Shown: positions 16,492-25,446 of the stretch, one piece after another | How the letters are laid out: each line of letters begins with the position of its first letter | How positions within the stretch are numbered: position 1 is the first letter of the stretch | Notes under the pieces: generated by a model | Databases searched by the model: none | What the model was told of the DNA's origin: nothing | What the model saw: only the letters and a program-made list of their open reading frames with translations | Made by a program: the position numbers and the translations under genes | Source: Vogesella sp. LIG4 | GTDB lineage: Bacteria > Pseudomonadota > Gammaproteobacteria > Burkholderiales > Chromobacteriaceae | Direction of reading: 5' to 3' | Length of the DNA: 64,000 nt | Assembly (NCBI RefSeq): GCF_900090205.1 | Contig: NZ_LT607802.1 | Location: 2,700,106-2,764,105, forward strand

Positions 16492-17586
16492 ATGCGCAAA
16501 TTTGTGCTGCTGGTGTGCGCGCTGCTGCTGTGCGGCCTGGCGCAAGCCATGTCGGTCACCTTCATCAACCCCGGTAAACACGACGAGATCTACTGGCTGA
16601 CCGCCTCGCGCGCCATGCAGGCGGCGGCGGACGACCTGGGGGTGCAGCTGGAAGTGCTGTACGCCGAGCGCATCCACCCGCATGCGGTGGAGTTTGCCCG
16701 TGAAATCGCCGCCCGGCCCAAGGCCAGGCGCCCGGATTACGTGATCCTGTCCAACGACTACGGCACCGCGCCGGAAATCCTCAAGCTGCTGGATGGCGCC
16801 GGCATCCGCACCTTCCTGGCCTTCAGCGGCCGCGGTGACGACAAGGGGCCGGAGCCGATGGGCGCGCCGCGCACCCAGTTCCACCTGTGGCTGGGTTCGC
16901 TGGAGCCGCACGCCGAAGATGCCGGCTACCAGTCGGCCAGGGCGCTGATCCAGAAAGGCCGCAAGGCCGGGCTGCCGCGCGTGGCTGGCAAGCTGCAGCT
17001 GATCGCCATCGGCGGCGACCGCTCCACGCCCACCTCCATGCTGCGCGATGCCGGCATGCGCCGCGCGGTGGCCGAGGCCGGCGATGTGGAGCTGGTGCAG
17101 GAAGTCTATGCCGCCTGGACCCGCGAGCGCAGCGCCGAGCAGAGCGAGTGGCTGTACAAGCGCTACCCGCAGGCGCGGCTGGTGTGGGCCGGCAACGACC
17201 TGATGGCCTTCGGCGCCATGGATACCTGGCGCAAGCAGGGCGGCACGCCGGGCAAGGACGCCCTATTCAGCGGCATCAATACCTCGGCCGAGGCGATGCA
17301 GGCGCTGCGCGATGGCAGCCTGACGGCGCTGTCCGGCGGCCATTTCATTGCCGGCGCCTGGTCGCTGGTGATGCTGTACGACTACGACCGCGGCATTGAT
17401 TTCGCCCCGGATGGGCTGGAGCAGGACCGCAGCATGTTCACGCTGTTCGATGCCACCAGCGCCGAACGCTTCATGCGCGATTACGGCAACCTGGATTTCT
17501 CGCACGTGGATTTTCGCCGATACAGCAAGGCGCTGAACCCGCGGCTGAAGCACTACGATTTCAGCTTCAAGCAGCTGTTGAAATAA
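16492..17586 (+). CDS. Periplasmic binding protein (sugar-binding-like), partner of a diguanylate cyclase
   Basis: 364 residues with a signal peptide cleaved near AQA/MS. The body is a type I periplasmic-binding fold (FINPGKHDEIYWLTASRAMQ, PDYVILSNDYGTAPEILKLL, LVWAGNDLMAFGAMDTWR), like the LacI/RbsB group. No ABC permease or ATPase gene is nearby. The next gene, 9 bases on, is a membrane diguanylate cyclase with a periplasmic domain, so this protein is more likely a ligand sensor signalling to it than a transport component. An AT-rich 170-base leader lies upstream. Confidence 0.8.
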   Translation: MRKFVLLVCALLLCGLAQAMSVTFINPGKHDEIYWLTASRAMQAAADDLGVQLEVLYAERIHPHAVEFAREIAARPKARRPDYVILSNDYGTAPEILKLLDGAGIRTFLAFSGRGDDKGPEPMGAPRTQFHLWLGSLEPHAEDAGYQSARALIQKGRKAGLPRVAGKLQLIAIGGDRSTPTSMLRDAGMRRAVAEAGDVELVQEVYAAWTRERSAEQSEWLYKRYPQARLVWAGNDLMAFGAMDTWRKQGGTPGKDALFSGINTSAEAMQALRDGSLTALSGGHFIAGAWSLVMLYDYDRGIDFAPDGLEQDRSMFTLFDATSAERFMRDYGNLDFSHVDFRRYSKALNPRLKHYDFSFKQLLK

Positions 17587-17595
17587 GGATGCCAC

Positions 17596-18828
17596 TTGTC
17601 GCGTAATTTCCGCCCGCTCGCCCATGCCCTGATCCGCCGCATCGCACTGCTGGCGGTGGGCTGTGCGCTGCTGTTCAGCGCGGTGCAGGGCATCTGGCTG
17701 TACCGCTCGGTGCAGCAGCAGCTGCTGGGCAATATCCAGTACCTGGCCAGCAGCAACATCCCGCTGCTGTCGGTATCGCTGTGGGACATCGAGCCGGAGG
17801 CGGTGCGCCGCCAGCTGTCGGTGATCGTCGCGCGCCCCGGCGTGGCTTTTGCCCGCATCAACGTGGTGACCGGGCAGATGTTCGAGGCCGGCGACTCCAG
17901 CACGCTGTACAACAACCGCGTGACGCGCTTTGTCATCCCCATGCCCAACGGCAGCAGCAAGCCGCTGGGCGAGCTGCTGATCGTGCAGCGCGAGGCCTAT
18001 ATCTACCAGCAGGTGGCCAGCTCGCTGATCGGCATGCTGCTGGGCTACCTGCTGCTTACCGTGCTGATCTGCGGCCTGGTGGCCTATGTGCTGCGCCGCG
18101 ACCTGGAGCGCCCGATGCGCGAAATCGCCGCCTTTGCCGGCCGCCTCACGCCGCAGAGCCTTACCGACCCGCTGCGGCTGCAGCGTGGCAGGCGCGAAGT
18201 GCATGACGAGATCGACCTGGTGGCCGGCGGCTTCGTCACCCTGCAGAACGCGCTGACCGAGCACATCGACTCGCTGGACCAGCAGGTGGAGGAGCGCACC
18301 CAGCAGCTGGAAACCGCGCTGGGCGAAATCCGTGCGCTGCTCACCCACGATGCGCTTACCGGCTGCTACAACCGAGCCTTCCTGGCCGAGCGCCTGCCGC
18401 AGGAAATGACCCGCGCCCAGCGCAGCGGCCAGCCGCTGGCACTGGTGTTCTGCGATATCGACCACTTCAAGCAGATCAACGACGAATACGGCCACCTGGT
18501 GGGCGACGAGGTGCTGACGGCGGCGGCTTCGCGCCTGCTGAGCCAGTTGCGCAGCGACATCGACTGGGTGGTGCGCTTTGGCGGCGAGGAATTCGTGATC
18601 GTGCTGCCGGATACCGGCCACGACGCGGCGCAGCAGGTGGCCGAGCGGCTGCGCGATGCCATTGCCACCTCGCTGCGGCTGCAGGATGGCCGCCGCCTGC
18701 AGATCACCGCCAGCCTGGGCGTGGCGCTCTGGCAGGCAGGCGAGGGCATGGAGCCGTGGCTGAAGCGCGCCGATGCCCTGCTGTACCAGGCCAAAATGCG
18801 CGGTCGCAACCAGGTGGCGGCCTGAGCG
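17596..18828 (+). CDS. Membrane diguanylate cyclase (GGDEF) with periplasmic domain
   Basis: About 410 residues starting at TTG, supported by AAGGATG 6 bases upstream and lack of a better start. TM1 about 12-33, a periplasmic region to about 135, TM2 about 137-160, a HAMP-like and coiled linker (VEERTQQLETALGEI), then GGDEF (about 250-409). The active loop is RFGGEEF, so cyclase activity making c-di-GMP is expected. The RxxD inhibitory site is not at the proper spacing (RSDIDWVV). The periplasmic part probably reads the binding protein encoded just upstream. Confidence 0.88.
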
Positions 18829-18922
18829 CATGCCTGTTCCCGCGGACAGTTACTGCGGATGGCGTATTGCCGCCGGGCGCCGGTGGCGGCATGCTGTGCC
18901 GGCCCCACTGATCTGGTTTGCC

Positions 18923-19690
18923 ATGGCTGATTCGCTCGTGAAATTCCCGCGTGCCGGGCTCGCCGTTGCCGTGCTGCTGGCTGCTGCCACCAGCGGTGCG
19001 GAACCGTTGCGCGCGGCGATCCGCGTGCCGGTTTACAGCGAATATTCGGAGCCGCCGTTTGCCGCCGAAGGCAGCAACAGCCTGTCGCTGCGGCTGGCCG
19101 ACTGGCTGACGGCACATGCGGCCGGCGCGTATGTGTTCCAGGCGGTGTCGCTGCCCAGAAAACGCCTGTCGGCGCTGATAGCGCAGCCGGGCTGGCAGGG
19201 GCTGGTGCTGTGGGCCAATCCGGTATGGTTCGACGATGTCGGCATGCGCCGCTACGCCTGGTCGCAACCGCTGATGCAGGATGTGGACCTGGTGATCTCG
19301 CGCCAGGAGCTCTCACTGGAATATGGCGATCTCGGTCACTATACCGCCTTGCGGCTGGGGGGGATTGCCGGGCACCGCTATGCGGATGTGGACCGGCTCT
19401 TCGCTGATGGCCAGCTGCAACGGGAGGATGCCGACAGCCAGCTGCAGAATGTGTTCAAGCTGCGCCGGCAGCGCATCGATCTCACCTTCATCCAGGCCTC
19501 GTCGCTGCCATACCTGCTGCAACAGGTTCCGGATCTGCGGACCTGGGCCTATTTCTCCCGCAGCAACCGTGGCCAGGTGACGCGCTACTGCTTTGCCGAC
19601 AAGGACAACCGGCGCCTGATCGGCTACGTCAACGCACAGATCGGCCTGCTGCAGCAGGACAAAACCTGGCAGGGCTGGCTGAAGTACTGA
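18923..19690 (+). CDS. Periplasmic solute-binding-like protein (SBP_bac_3 type)
   Basis: About 255 residues. I start at the ATG at 18923; the next ~28 residues are signal-peptide-like (LAVAVLLAAATSGAEP). The body (VPVYSEYSEPPFAAEGSN, PRKRLSALIAQPGWQGLVLW, DLTFIQASSLPYLLQQVPDL) resembles the short amino-acid-binding-like proteins often found without a transporter. It follows the diguanylate cyclase by about 95 bases and may be part of the same signalling locus. Ligand unknown. Confidence 0.7.
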   Translation: MADSLVKFPRAGLAVAVLLAAATSGAEPLRAAIRVPVYSEYSEPPFAAEGSNSLSLRLADWLTAHAAGAYVFQAVSLPRKRLSALIAQPGWQGLVLWANPVWFDDVGMRRYAWSQPLMQDVDLVISRQELSLEYGDLGHYTALRLGGIAGHRYADVDRLFADGQLQREDADSQLQNVFKLRRQRIDLTFIQASSLPYLLQQVPDLRTWAYFSRSNRGQVTRYCFADKDNRRLIGYVNAQIGLLQQDKTWQGWLKY

Positions 19691-19706
19691 CGCAACGTCG
19701 CAAAGG

Positions 19707-19715
19707 TTGGCCGCA
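19707..19715 (+). repeat. Intergenic TTGGCCGCA motif copy (AAAGGTTGGCCGCAAGC context)
   Basis: Full-context copy between the convergent binding-protein and MFS genes, 16 bases past the first stop and next to the MFS terminator. Confidence 0.6.
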
Positions 19716-19730
19716 AGCGCCGGCGGGCAG

Positions 19731-19765
19731 AAAAATGCCGCCCGGCGGTCAGCGTGGGCGGCATT
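19731..19765 (-). terminator. Intrinsic terminator of the gluconate MFS gene
   Basis: On the minus strand, AATGCCGCCC and GGGCGGCATT form a 10-bp stem followed by TTTTTC, shortly after the MFS stop. Confidence 0.75.
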
Positions 19766-19781
19766 GCGGCTTGCGGGGTGT

Positions 19782-21110
19782 TCAGGCTGCGCGGCCGCCT
19801 GCAGTCTGCCCGTTCAGGCTGCTGCTGTCGGTCGGCGCCGGAATCGGCTCGATGCGGCCGAGCAGGAACACGAAGGCGGCCATGCCGATCAGCAGCATTA
19901 CGCCTGCCACCAGGAAGGCATTGCTGAACGAGTGGGTGCTGCCGACGATGATGCCGGTGACGATGGGGGCGATGGCACCCATCATGTTGTTGGCGAAGTT
20001 CATGATGCCGCCCACGGTGCCGGTGCCGCCTTGCGGCGCGATCAGCGACGGTAGCGACCAGCCCACCGGCGCGGCGGCGGCCAGGCCGCTCAGCGCGATG
20101 GTGATCCACACGATGGCAATGTACGGGTCCTGCGTGGTGGTGGTGCCGAATACCGCCAGCCCCAGCAGCATGCCGCCCAGCAGCACGCCCTTGCGCACGC
20201 GGGTTTCGTCGTGGCCGCGGGCGATCAGGTGGTCGATCAGCCAGCCGCCCACCAGCAGGTCGGACAGGGTGGCGAAGATCCACGGAATGGCGGAGAACCA
20301 GGCGGACTTCAGGATGCTCATGTGCATGGTCTGCACCAGGTAGCCCGGCAGCCAGGTCAGGAACAGGTAGAACACATAGCCATAGGCGGCAAAGCCGATG
20401 GACAGCCCCCACACTTTGCGCTGGCGCAGCAGGTAGCCCAGCATCTGCAGCGAGCCGCCCTGGGCGCCGCCTTCCGGCGTGGCGCCGCCGGCCACGATGT
20501 GGCGGTATTCCTCGGCCGACAGCTTGCTGTCCTTGCTCGGGTCACGGTAGATCGCCCAGAACGCCACGAAGTAGCACAGGCTCAGCACCGCGGTCAGGCC
20601 GAAGCCCCAGCGCCAGCCCAGGTGCACCACCGCCAGCGCCACCAGCGGCACGCCGATCACGTTGGAAAACTTGGCGGCGGCATCGAAGATGGCGGTGGCC
20701 ATGGCGCGCTCGCGGCGCGGGAACCAGTAGCCGGTGGCCTTGGAGCTGGCCGGGAAGCCCGGCGCCTCGGCCACACCCAGCAGCGCGCGGGCGGCGAAGA
20801 TGCCGCCAAAGCCGCCGGCCAGCGCGGTAAGCGATGCCGCCACGCCCCACAGGAATGCCCCCCAGCGTCCCACTTTGCTCACGCCGAAGCGGTCCAGGAT
20901 CACCCCGGTGGGAATCTGCAGCAGCGCGTAAGTCCAGAAGAAGGCGCTGAACAGCAGGCCCAGGTCGCTGTTGTCGAGATGGAATTCGCTTTGCAGCTGC
21001 GGTGCCGCCACCGACAGGCTGATGCGGTCGAAGTAGTTCACCAGGATGCCGACGCCCAGCAGGGTGCCGATCTGCCAGCGGCGCCCGCCGCGTGGTGTGC
21101 TTGCAGTCAT
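19782..21110 (-). CDS. MFS transporter, anion:cation symporter (ACS)-like; probable gluconate or related sugar-acid permease
   Basis: 442 residues with about 12 hydrophobic helices. The start GILVNYFDRISLSVAAPQL and the loop LDRFGVSKVGRWG are typical of ACS symporters for sugar acids (glucarate, galactonate) or aromatic acids. It lies 44 bases behind gntK on the same strand with an AGGAG site, so uptake of gluconate or a related acid is the natural inference; the exact substrate is not proven. Confidence 0.85.
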   Translation of the reverse strand: MTASTPRGGRRWQIGTLLGVGILVNYFDRISLSVAAPQLQSEFHLDNSDLGLLFSAFFWTYALLQIPTGVILDRFGVSKVGRWGAFLWGVAASLTALAGGFGGIFAARALLGVAEAPGFPASSKATGYWFPRRERAMATAIFDAAAKFSNVIGVPLVALAVVHLGWRWGFGLTAVLSLCYFVAFWAIYRDPSKDSKLSAEEYRHIVAGGATPEGGAQGGSLQMLGYLLRQRKVWGLSIGFAAYGYVFYLFLTWLPGYLVQTMHMSILKSAWFSAIPWIFATLSDLLVGGWLIDHLIARGHDETRVRKGVLLGGMLLGLAVFGTTTTQDPYIAIVWITIALSGLAAAAPVGWSLPSLIAPQGGTGTVGGIMNFANNMMGAIAPIVTGIIVGSTHSFSNAFLVAGVMLLIGMAAFVFLLGRIEPIPAPTDSSSLNGQTAGGRAA

Positions 21111-21154
21111 GGATGTGTCTCCTCTGATGTTCTCTGGTTTGTGTGTGATGTTGC

Positions 21155-21670
21155 TTATTGGCCGGGCCGCTGGGAGAGGCGGTCCAGGATGCTGCGGGTA
21201 ATGGTTTGCGGCGTGTCTTCCACGTTGACGGTGAGCGCGTTTTCGTCGGCACTCGGCGGCTCCAGGTCGGCGAACTGGCTGGCCAGCAGGCTGCTGGGCA
21301 TGAAGTGGGCGCTGCGTTGCTGCATGCGCGGCGCAATCTGCTCCACGCTGCCGGCCAGATGCACGAACAGGATGTCCGGGTCGGCGGCGCGCAGTATGTC
21401 GCGGTAGCGGCGTTTCAGCGCCGAGCAGGCCAGCACGCTGCCGCTGCCATCGGCACGGCTTGCGGCCAACCTTGCCGCCAGGGTTTCCAGCCAGCCCTGG
21501 CGGTGCTTGTCGTCCAGCGGTGTGCCGGCGCTCATCAGCGCGATGTTTTCCGGCGGGTGGAAGCTGTCGCCTTCGATGAAGACGATGCCCAGCTCGGCGG
21601 CCAGGGCCTGGCCGATGTGGCTCTTGCCGCAGCCGGCCACACCCATGATCACGATATTGTTTGCAGTCAT
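21155..21670 (-). CDS. gntK: Gluconokinase
   Basis: 171 residues. P-loop GVAGCGKS (10-17), EGDSFHPPEN (GntK signature), PLDDKHRQGWL and the ACSALKRRYRDILR stretch. It phosphorylates gluconate to 6-phosphogluconate, feeding the Entner-Doudoroff and pentose phosphate routes. No ribosome site precedes the ATG; instead an operator palindrome abuts the start codon, suggesting a very short or leaderless mRNA. It lies between gntR-like repressor and permease genes. Confidence 0.95.
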   Translation of the reverse strand: MTANNIVIMGVAGCGKSHIGQALAAELGIVFIEGDSFHPPENIALMSAGTPLDDKHRQGWLETLAARLAASRADGSGSVLACSALKRRYRDILRAADPDILFVHLAGSVEQIAPRMQQRSAHFMPSSLLASQFADLEPPSADENALTVNVEDTPQTITRSILDRLSQRPGQ

Positions 21671-21683
21671 GTTAGCGCTAACA
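21670..21683. promoter_or_regulatory. Operator palindrome TGTTAGCGCTAACA abutting the gntK start
   Basis: A perfect 14-bp palindrome of LacI-family type, identical to the one at 21735. It overlaps the first base of gntK. On the minus strand it is preceded by CATAAT, a plausible -10, so bound repressor would cover the transcription start. Confidence 0.85.
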
Positions 21684-21734
21684 TTATGAGATAAAAAAAA
21701 CCGCCCACTCAGCCGGGCACTCCAATGGCTGCGA

Positions 21735-21748
21735 TGTTAGCGCTAACA
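21735..21748. promoter_or_regulatory. Second operator palindrome TGTTAGCGCTAACA
   Basis: Identical to the site at 21670, 65 bases upstream of it (about six helical turns), so a tetrameric or paired repressor could loop the DNA between. It lies behind the repressor gene and upstream of gntK. Confidence 0.85.
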
Positions 21749-21796
21749 ATTTTGCAATGGCAACGGCTGGCAGGGCAGAAATTTCAGCACGCCAAA

Positions 21797-22813
21797 TCAG
21801 CTGCTCTGCCTATGTTGCAGCGCAAAACCCAGGTCGATACAGGCTGTTTCACCGGATTTTCCCTGCAGCCTGGCCAGCAGTTGTTGCGCTGCAATGCGGC
21901 CAATGTCATGGCGGGGTGTGGCAATTGTGGTCAATGGCGGGGTGGTCCAGGCGGAAGGCGCCAGGTCGTTGAAGCCGGCCACCGCCAGTCGGGCGGGTAC
22001 CGCGATGCCGCGCTGCTGGCAGCGCGCCAGCAGGCCGATGGCCAGGTCGTCGTTGCAGCAGAACACTGCATCGCAATCCGGCTGTGCGGCCAACAGTGCA
22101 TCCAGCATGTCGGCGCCCATCTGCATGCTGGACGGCCGCGGGTCCAGCAGCTCGTGCGCCGGCTGGCAGCCGGCGGCGCTCAGTGCCGCGCGGTAGCCGG
22201 CCAGGCGCTTCTGTACCCGCTCGTCCAGCTGCGCGCCGAGGAAGGCGATGCGTCGGTAGCCGCGTGCCAGCAGGTGGGCGGTCATTGCCCGGCCGGCGTC
22301 TTCCTGCGAAAAACCCACGCAATCGCGGCCGTCGCTGGCCAGGTCCATCATGTGCACTGCCGGCAGCTGGTGGCGCGCCACCAGGTTGCGGAAGGCTTCG
22401 CTCTGCGCCAGCCCGGTGAGCAGCAGGCCGTCCGGGCTGTGCTCCAGGTAGGCGCGCAGCAGTTGCAGCTCCTGGTCGGCGTCGTAGTGGGTGTTGCCGA
22501 TCAGCAGCTGGTAGCCGGCCGGCTGCAGCACTTCCTCGATGCCGGTCAGGGTGTCGATGAACACGGTGTTGCTCAGCGAGGGAATCAGCACCAGCACGGT
22601 ATGCGAGCGCGCCGACGCCAGGTGGCGCGCGGCACGGTTGGGCACGTAGCCCAGTTGCTCCACCGCGGCCAGCACCTTTTCCCGCAGCGCTTCCGATACC
22701 TTGTCCGGCGTGTGCAGCACGCGCGACACGGTAATGGCGCTGACGCCGGCGGCCTGGCCGACGTCGTGCAGGGTGACGCCGCTGCCGGCGCGGATACGGG
22801 ACTTTCTGGACAT
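21797..22813 (-). CDS. LacI-family repressor, probable GntR of the gluconate module
   Basis: 338 residues: LacI helix-turn-helix (VTLHDVGQAAGVSAITVSRVL) and hinge (YVPNRAARHLAS), then a periplasmic-binding-like effector domain (VLVLIPSLSNTVFIDTL, FCCNDDLAIGLL, AGFNDLA). This closely follows E. coli GntR, which is released from DNA by gluconate. The two identical operators directly downstream, in front of gntK, are its likely sites. A T run after the gene (minus strand, about 21690-21700) may end its transcript before the gntK promoter. Confidence 0.9.
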   Translation of the reverse strand: MSRKSRIRAGSGVTLHDVGQAAGVSAITVSRVLHTPDKVSEALREKVLAAVEQLGYVPNRAARHLASARSHTVLVLIPSLSNTVFIDTLTGIEEVLQPAGYQLLIGNTHYDADQELQLLRAYLEHSPDGLLLTGLAQSEAFRNLVARHQLPAVHMMDLASDGRDCVGFSQEDAGRAMTAHLLARGYRRIAFLGAQLDERVQKRLAGYRAALSAAGCQPAHELLDPRPSSMQMGADMLDALLAAQPDCDAVFCCNDDLAIGLLARCQQRGIAVPARLAVAGFNDLAPSAWTTPPLTTIATPRHDIGRIAAQQLLARLQGKSGETACIDLGFALQHRQSS

Positions 22814-23062
22814 GGCGGGCTGTCGGGTAGGAAAACAGCGGCGATTCTAGCGCAGCCCCGGCAATTGATCAGCGCCGCGCGTGGCCGCGGCGGTGCAGGG
22901 CAGGGCGGCGGCCAAACAAGCGCACCGCTCGTATTCACAGCGATTTTGGATTATAAACCGCAGGAAGTTCGGGGTTTTCGGCGGTGCCGATAACGCCAAT
23001 AGCATAATAATTGACGGGGACATGATTGCTGCGGGCAATATCGCGCAGCATTCTGCTGATGT

Positions 23063-23797
23063 ATGCGTTTACTGCTTTGTAGTGTCTTGTTGATGGTTGC
23101 CAGCGTGCCGGCCTGGTCGGCCACGGTAATCAATCTTGCCTCCACGGATTATCCCCCCTATTTTTCGCCATCACTGCCGGGCGACGGCGTGGTTGGCGCC
23201 ATTACCCGCGCCGCACTGGCCAAACATGGCTATACCCTCCAGCTGCATTACCGCCCGTGGGCGCGGCTGATGTCCGAAGTGGAGGGTGGCCATTTCGATG
23301 GCGTGATGGCGGTGTGGTATTCGCCGGAGCGCGCCGGCTATCTGTTGTTCAGCCAGCCGGTGGCCAATACCGTGATCGGCTTTTACCAGCGCAAGGACAA
23401 GCCGCTGAATGTGCAGTCGCTGGCCAGCCTCAAGCCTTATCTGGTGGGCACGGTGCGCGGCTACAAGAACCCGGATGCGTTCGATGCGGCCAGGCTGGAC
23501 ACCGAGCAGGCCAACGACGACCTGAGCAATCTGCGCAAGCTGGCGGTAGGCCGGCTGGACCTGGTGCTGATCGACAAGGCGCTGGCCCACCAGCTGTTGC
23601 CGCAGCTGCCGGGCAATATGGCGGCCCGCATCCACTGGCAGAATCCCCCGGTGGCGGTGATGCCGCTGCATGTCGGCTTTTTTCGTGGCATGACGGGCGC
23701 CGTCAAGTTGAACAGCGATTTCAACGACGGGCTGGCGCAGCTCGAATCCAGCGGCGAGCTGGAAAAAATCTTCAAGCGCTTTCACTTTGCCCAATAA
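23063..23797 (+). CDS. Periplasmic solute-binding-like protein (SBP_bac_3 type)
   Basis: 244 residues with a signal peptide of about 20 (ending VPAWSAT). The body starts INLASTDYPPYFSPSLPGDG and has GAITRAALAKHGYTLQLHY, GVMAVWYSPERAGYLLFS and a C-terminal GELEKIFKRFHF, as in amino-acid-binding-like proteins. No transporter genes follow; the next gene is a membrane diguanylate cyclase 104 bases on, so a sensing role is plausible. The 249-base gap upstream is shared with the gntR-like gene. Confidence 0.8.
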   Translation: MRLLLCSVLLMVASVPAWSATVINLASTDYPPYFSPSLPGDGVVGAITRAALAKHGYTLQLHYRPWARLMSEVEGGHFDGVMAVWYSPERAGYLLFSQPVANTVIGFYQRKDKPLNVQSLASLKPYLVGTVRGYKNPDAFDAARLDTEQANDDLSNLRKLAVGRLDLVLIDKALAHQLLPQLPGNMAARIHWQNPPVAVMPLHVGFFRGMTGAVKLNSDFNDGLAQLESSGELEKIFKRFHFAQ

Positions 23798-23901
23798 TCC
23801 GGCGCAGGGTTGGCCGCAAACCGGTAAAGCGATGCCCCATGCCAATATCAACAAATGGCCGGAAATTATTGATAAGTGGATATTGAGAGCACGACAAATT
23901 G

Positions 23902-25416
23902 ATGGCCGGTGATGACCCAGAAAAATCGCCCGCGTCCGGCAAGCTGCTGCAGCGGCACCCGGCGTTGATCCTTGCGTTTGCCGTGCTGCTGGTTGGCGTC
24001 ATGCTGGGGCTGGTGGGCAATGTGCTGCTGCGGCAGCGTCAGGAAATGGTGCTGCATGCTGCCGACAATGCCGAAAACCTGGCATTGATTTCGGAACGGG
24101 AAATCACCCGCACCCTGCAATTATTCGACCTGTCCATCCAGGCGGTGGTGGACGGGGTAGTCAACAAAGAGGTGCTGGCACTCTCGCCGGGTATGCGGCA
24201 GATGGTGCTGTTCGACCGTTCGGCAACGGCGGGCAAGTACCTGGGCTCGCTGCTCTTTGTCGATGATCACGGCAATATCGTGTTCGACTCCGCCGCCGAA
24301 ACGCCGCGCCACGGCAATTTTGTCGATCGCCCCTGGTTCACTGCCCACCTGCACAATGCCGATGCCGGCCTGTATATCAGCCCGCCGTATCGTTCCCGCT
24401 TGCGCAACGGCATGCAGAGCATCGCGCTGAGCCGGCGTGTGCAGCATGCCGACGGTTCGCTGGCCGGCGTGGTGGTGGGCGCCATCGACCTGGAGTATTT
24501 CCGTGCCCTGTTCAGCGGCCTGAACCTGGGCGGCGATGGCACCATCAACCTGATGTCGGGCAGCGGCACGGTGATCATGCGCCTGCCGTACCGCGATGAC
24601 TGGATCGGCGCCAACCTGGCCAACAGCACCAACTTCCTGCGCGCGCGGCAACAGCACGAGCGCTTTTTTGTGGGCACCAGTGCGCTGGATGGCCGCACCC
24701 GGCTGTACGTGGTGCGCACCTTCAAGACCCTGCCGCTGGTAATCAGCGTGGCGCAGGGCCTGGACGAGGTGTATGCCCAGTGGTGGCGCCAGGCCAGGAT
24801 GGTGGTGCTGCTGATTTCCCTGCTGGCAGTGAGCCTGCTGGCGGCGGCGTGGCTGCTCACCCGCGAGTTCCAGTCACGGTTGAAGGCGGAGCGCGAGCTG
24901 CTGCTGCTGGCCGAGGTGGACGGGCTTACCGCGCTGAACAACCGTCGCAAGTTCGATGCGCTGTTCGAGCGCGAGTGGCTGCGGGCCAAACGCCTGCACC
25001 ACCCGGTAGCAGCGCTGTTCGTGGATATCGACTGGTTCAAGGGCTTCAACGACAGCTATGGCCATCAGCGCGGCGACGATGTGCTGCGGCAGGTGGCGCA
25101 TGTCATTGCCGGTGCGCCCAAGCGGCCGGCCGATGTGTCGGCGCGCTTTGGTGGCGAGGAGTTCGTGCTGGTGCTGCCGGATACCAATGCGCGCGGCGCC
25201 GCCAAGGTGGCGCAGCGCATTGTGGATGAGGTGCGCGCGCTGCAGATTCCCCACGCTGGCAGCAGCTATGGCTGCGTGACGGTCAGCGTTGGCTATGCCT
25301 GCAGCGATATGGGCGTTATCGAGGACGGCAAGGCACTGATCGCCCAGGCCGACCGGGCGCTGTACCTGGCCAAGTCGCGCGGCCGCAACCGGGCGGTCAG
25401 CGCGCTGGAGTCGTAG
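23902..25416 (+). CDS. Membrane diguanylate cyclase with periplasmic Cache-like domain
   Basis: 504 residues from the ATG at 23902 (a TTG at 23899 is in frame). TM1 about 20-45, a large periplasmic double-Cache-like region (about 50-290, with FVDRPWFTAHLHNADAGLYI and DGTINLMSGSG), TM2 about 300-322, and a C-terminal GGDEF domain (about 340-500). The active loop is RFGGEEF and the inhibitory RxxD is present (RPADVSARF), so product feedback is expected. It makes c-di-GMP in response to an extracellular small molecule, type unknown. Confidence 0.9.
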   Translation: MAGDDPEKSPASGKLLQRHPALILAFAVLLVGVMLGLVGNVLLRQRQEMVLHAADNAENLALISEREITRTLQLFDLSIQAVVDGVVNKEVLALSPGMRQMVLFDRSATAGKYLGSLLFVDDHGNIVFDSAAETPRHGNFVDRPWFTAHLHNADAGLYISPPYRSRLRNGMQSIALSRRVQHADGSLAGVVVGAIDLEYFRALFSGLNLGGDGTINLMSGSGTVIMRLPYRDDWIGANLANSTNFLRARQQHERFFVGTSALDGRTRLYVVRTFKTLPLVISVAQGLDEVYAQWWRQARMVVLLISLLAVSLLAAAWLLTREFQSRLKAERELLLLAEVDGLTALNNRRKFDALFEREWLRAKRLHHPVAALFVDIDWFKGFNDSYGHQRGDDVLRQVAHVIAGAPKRPADVSARFGGEEFVLVLPDTNARGAAKVAQRIVDEVRALQIPHAGSSYGCVTVSVGYACSDMGVIEDGKALIAQADRALYLAKSRGRNRAVSALES

Positions 25417-25423
25417 CGGGGCT

Positions 25424-25432
25424 TGCGGCCAA
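25424..25432 (-). repeat. TTGGCCGCA motif copy between convergent stops
   Basis: The complement of AAAGGTTGGCCGCAAGC fills nearly the whole 30-base gap between the diguanylate cyclase and LysR stops. Confidence 0.6.
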
Positions 25433-25446
25433 CCTTTGTGATCCGA

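Noticed and set aside
17263..18831. 522-codon minus-strand open frame
   Set aside because: Antisense to the binding protein and diguanylate cyclase; no recognisable domain.
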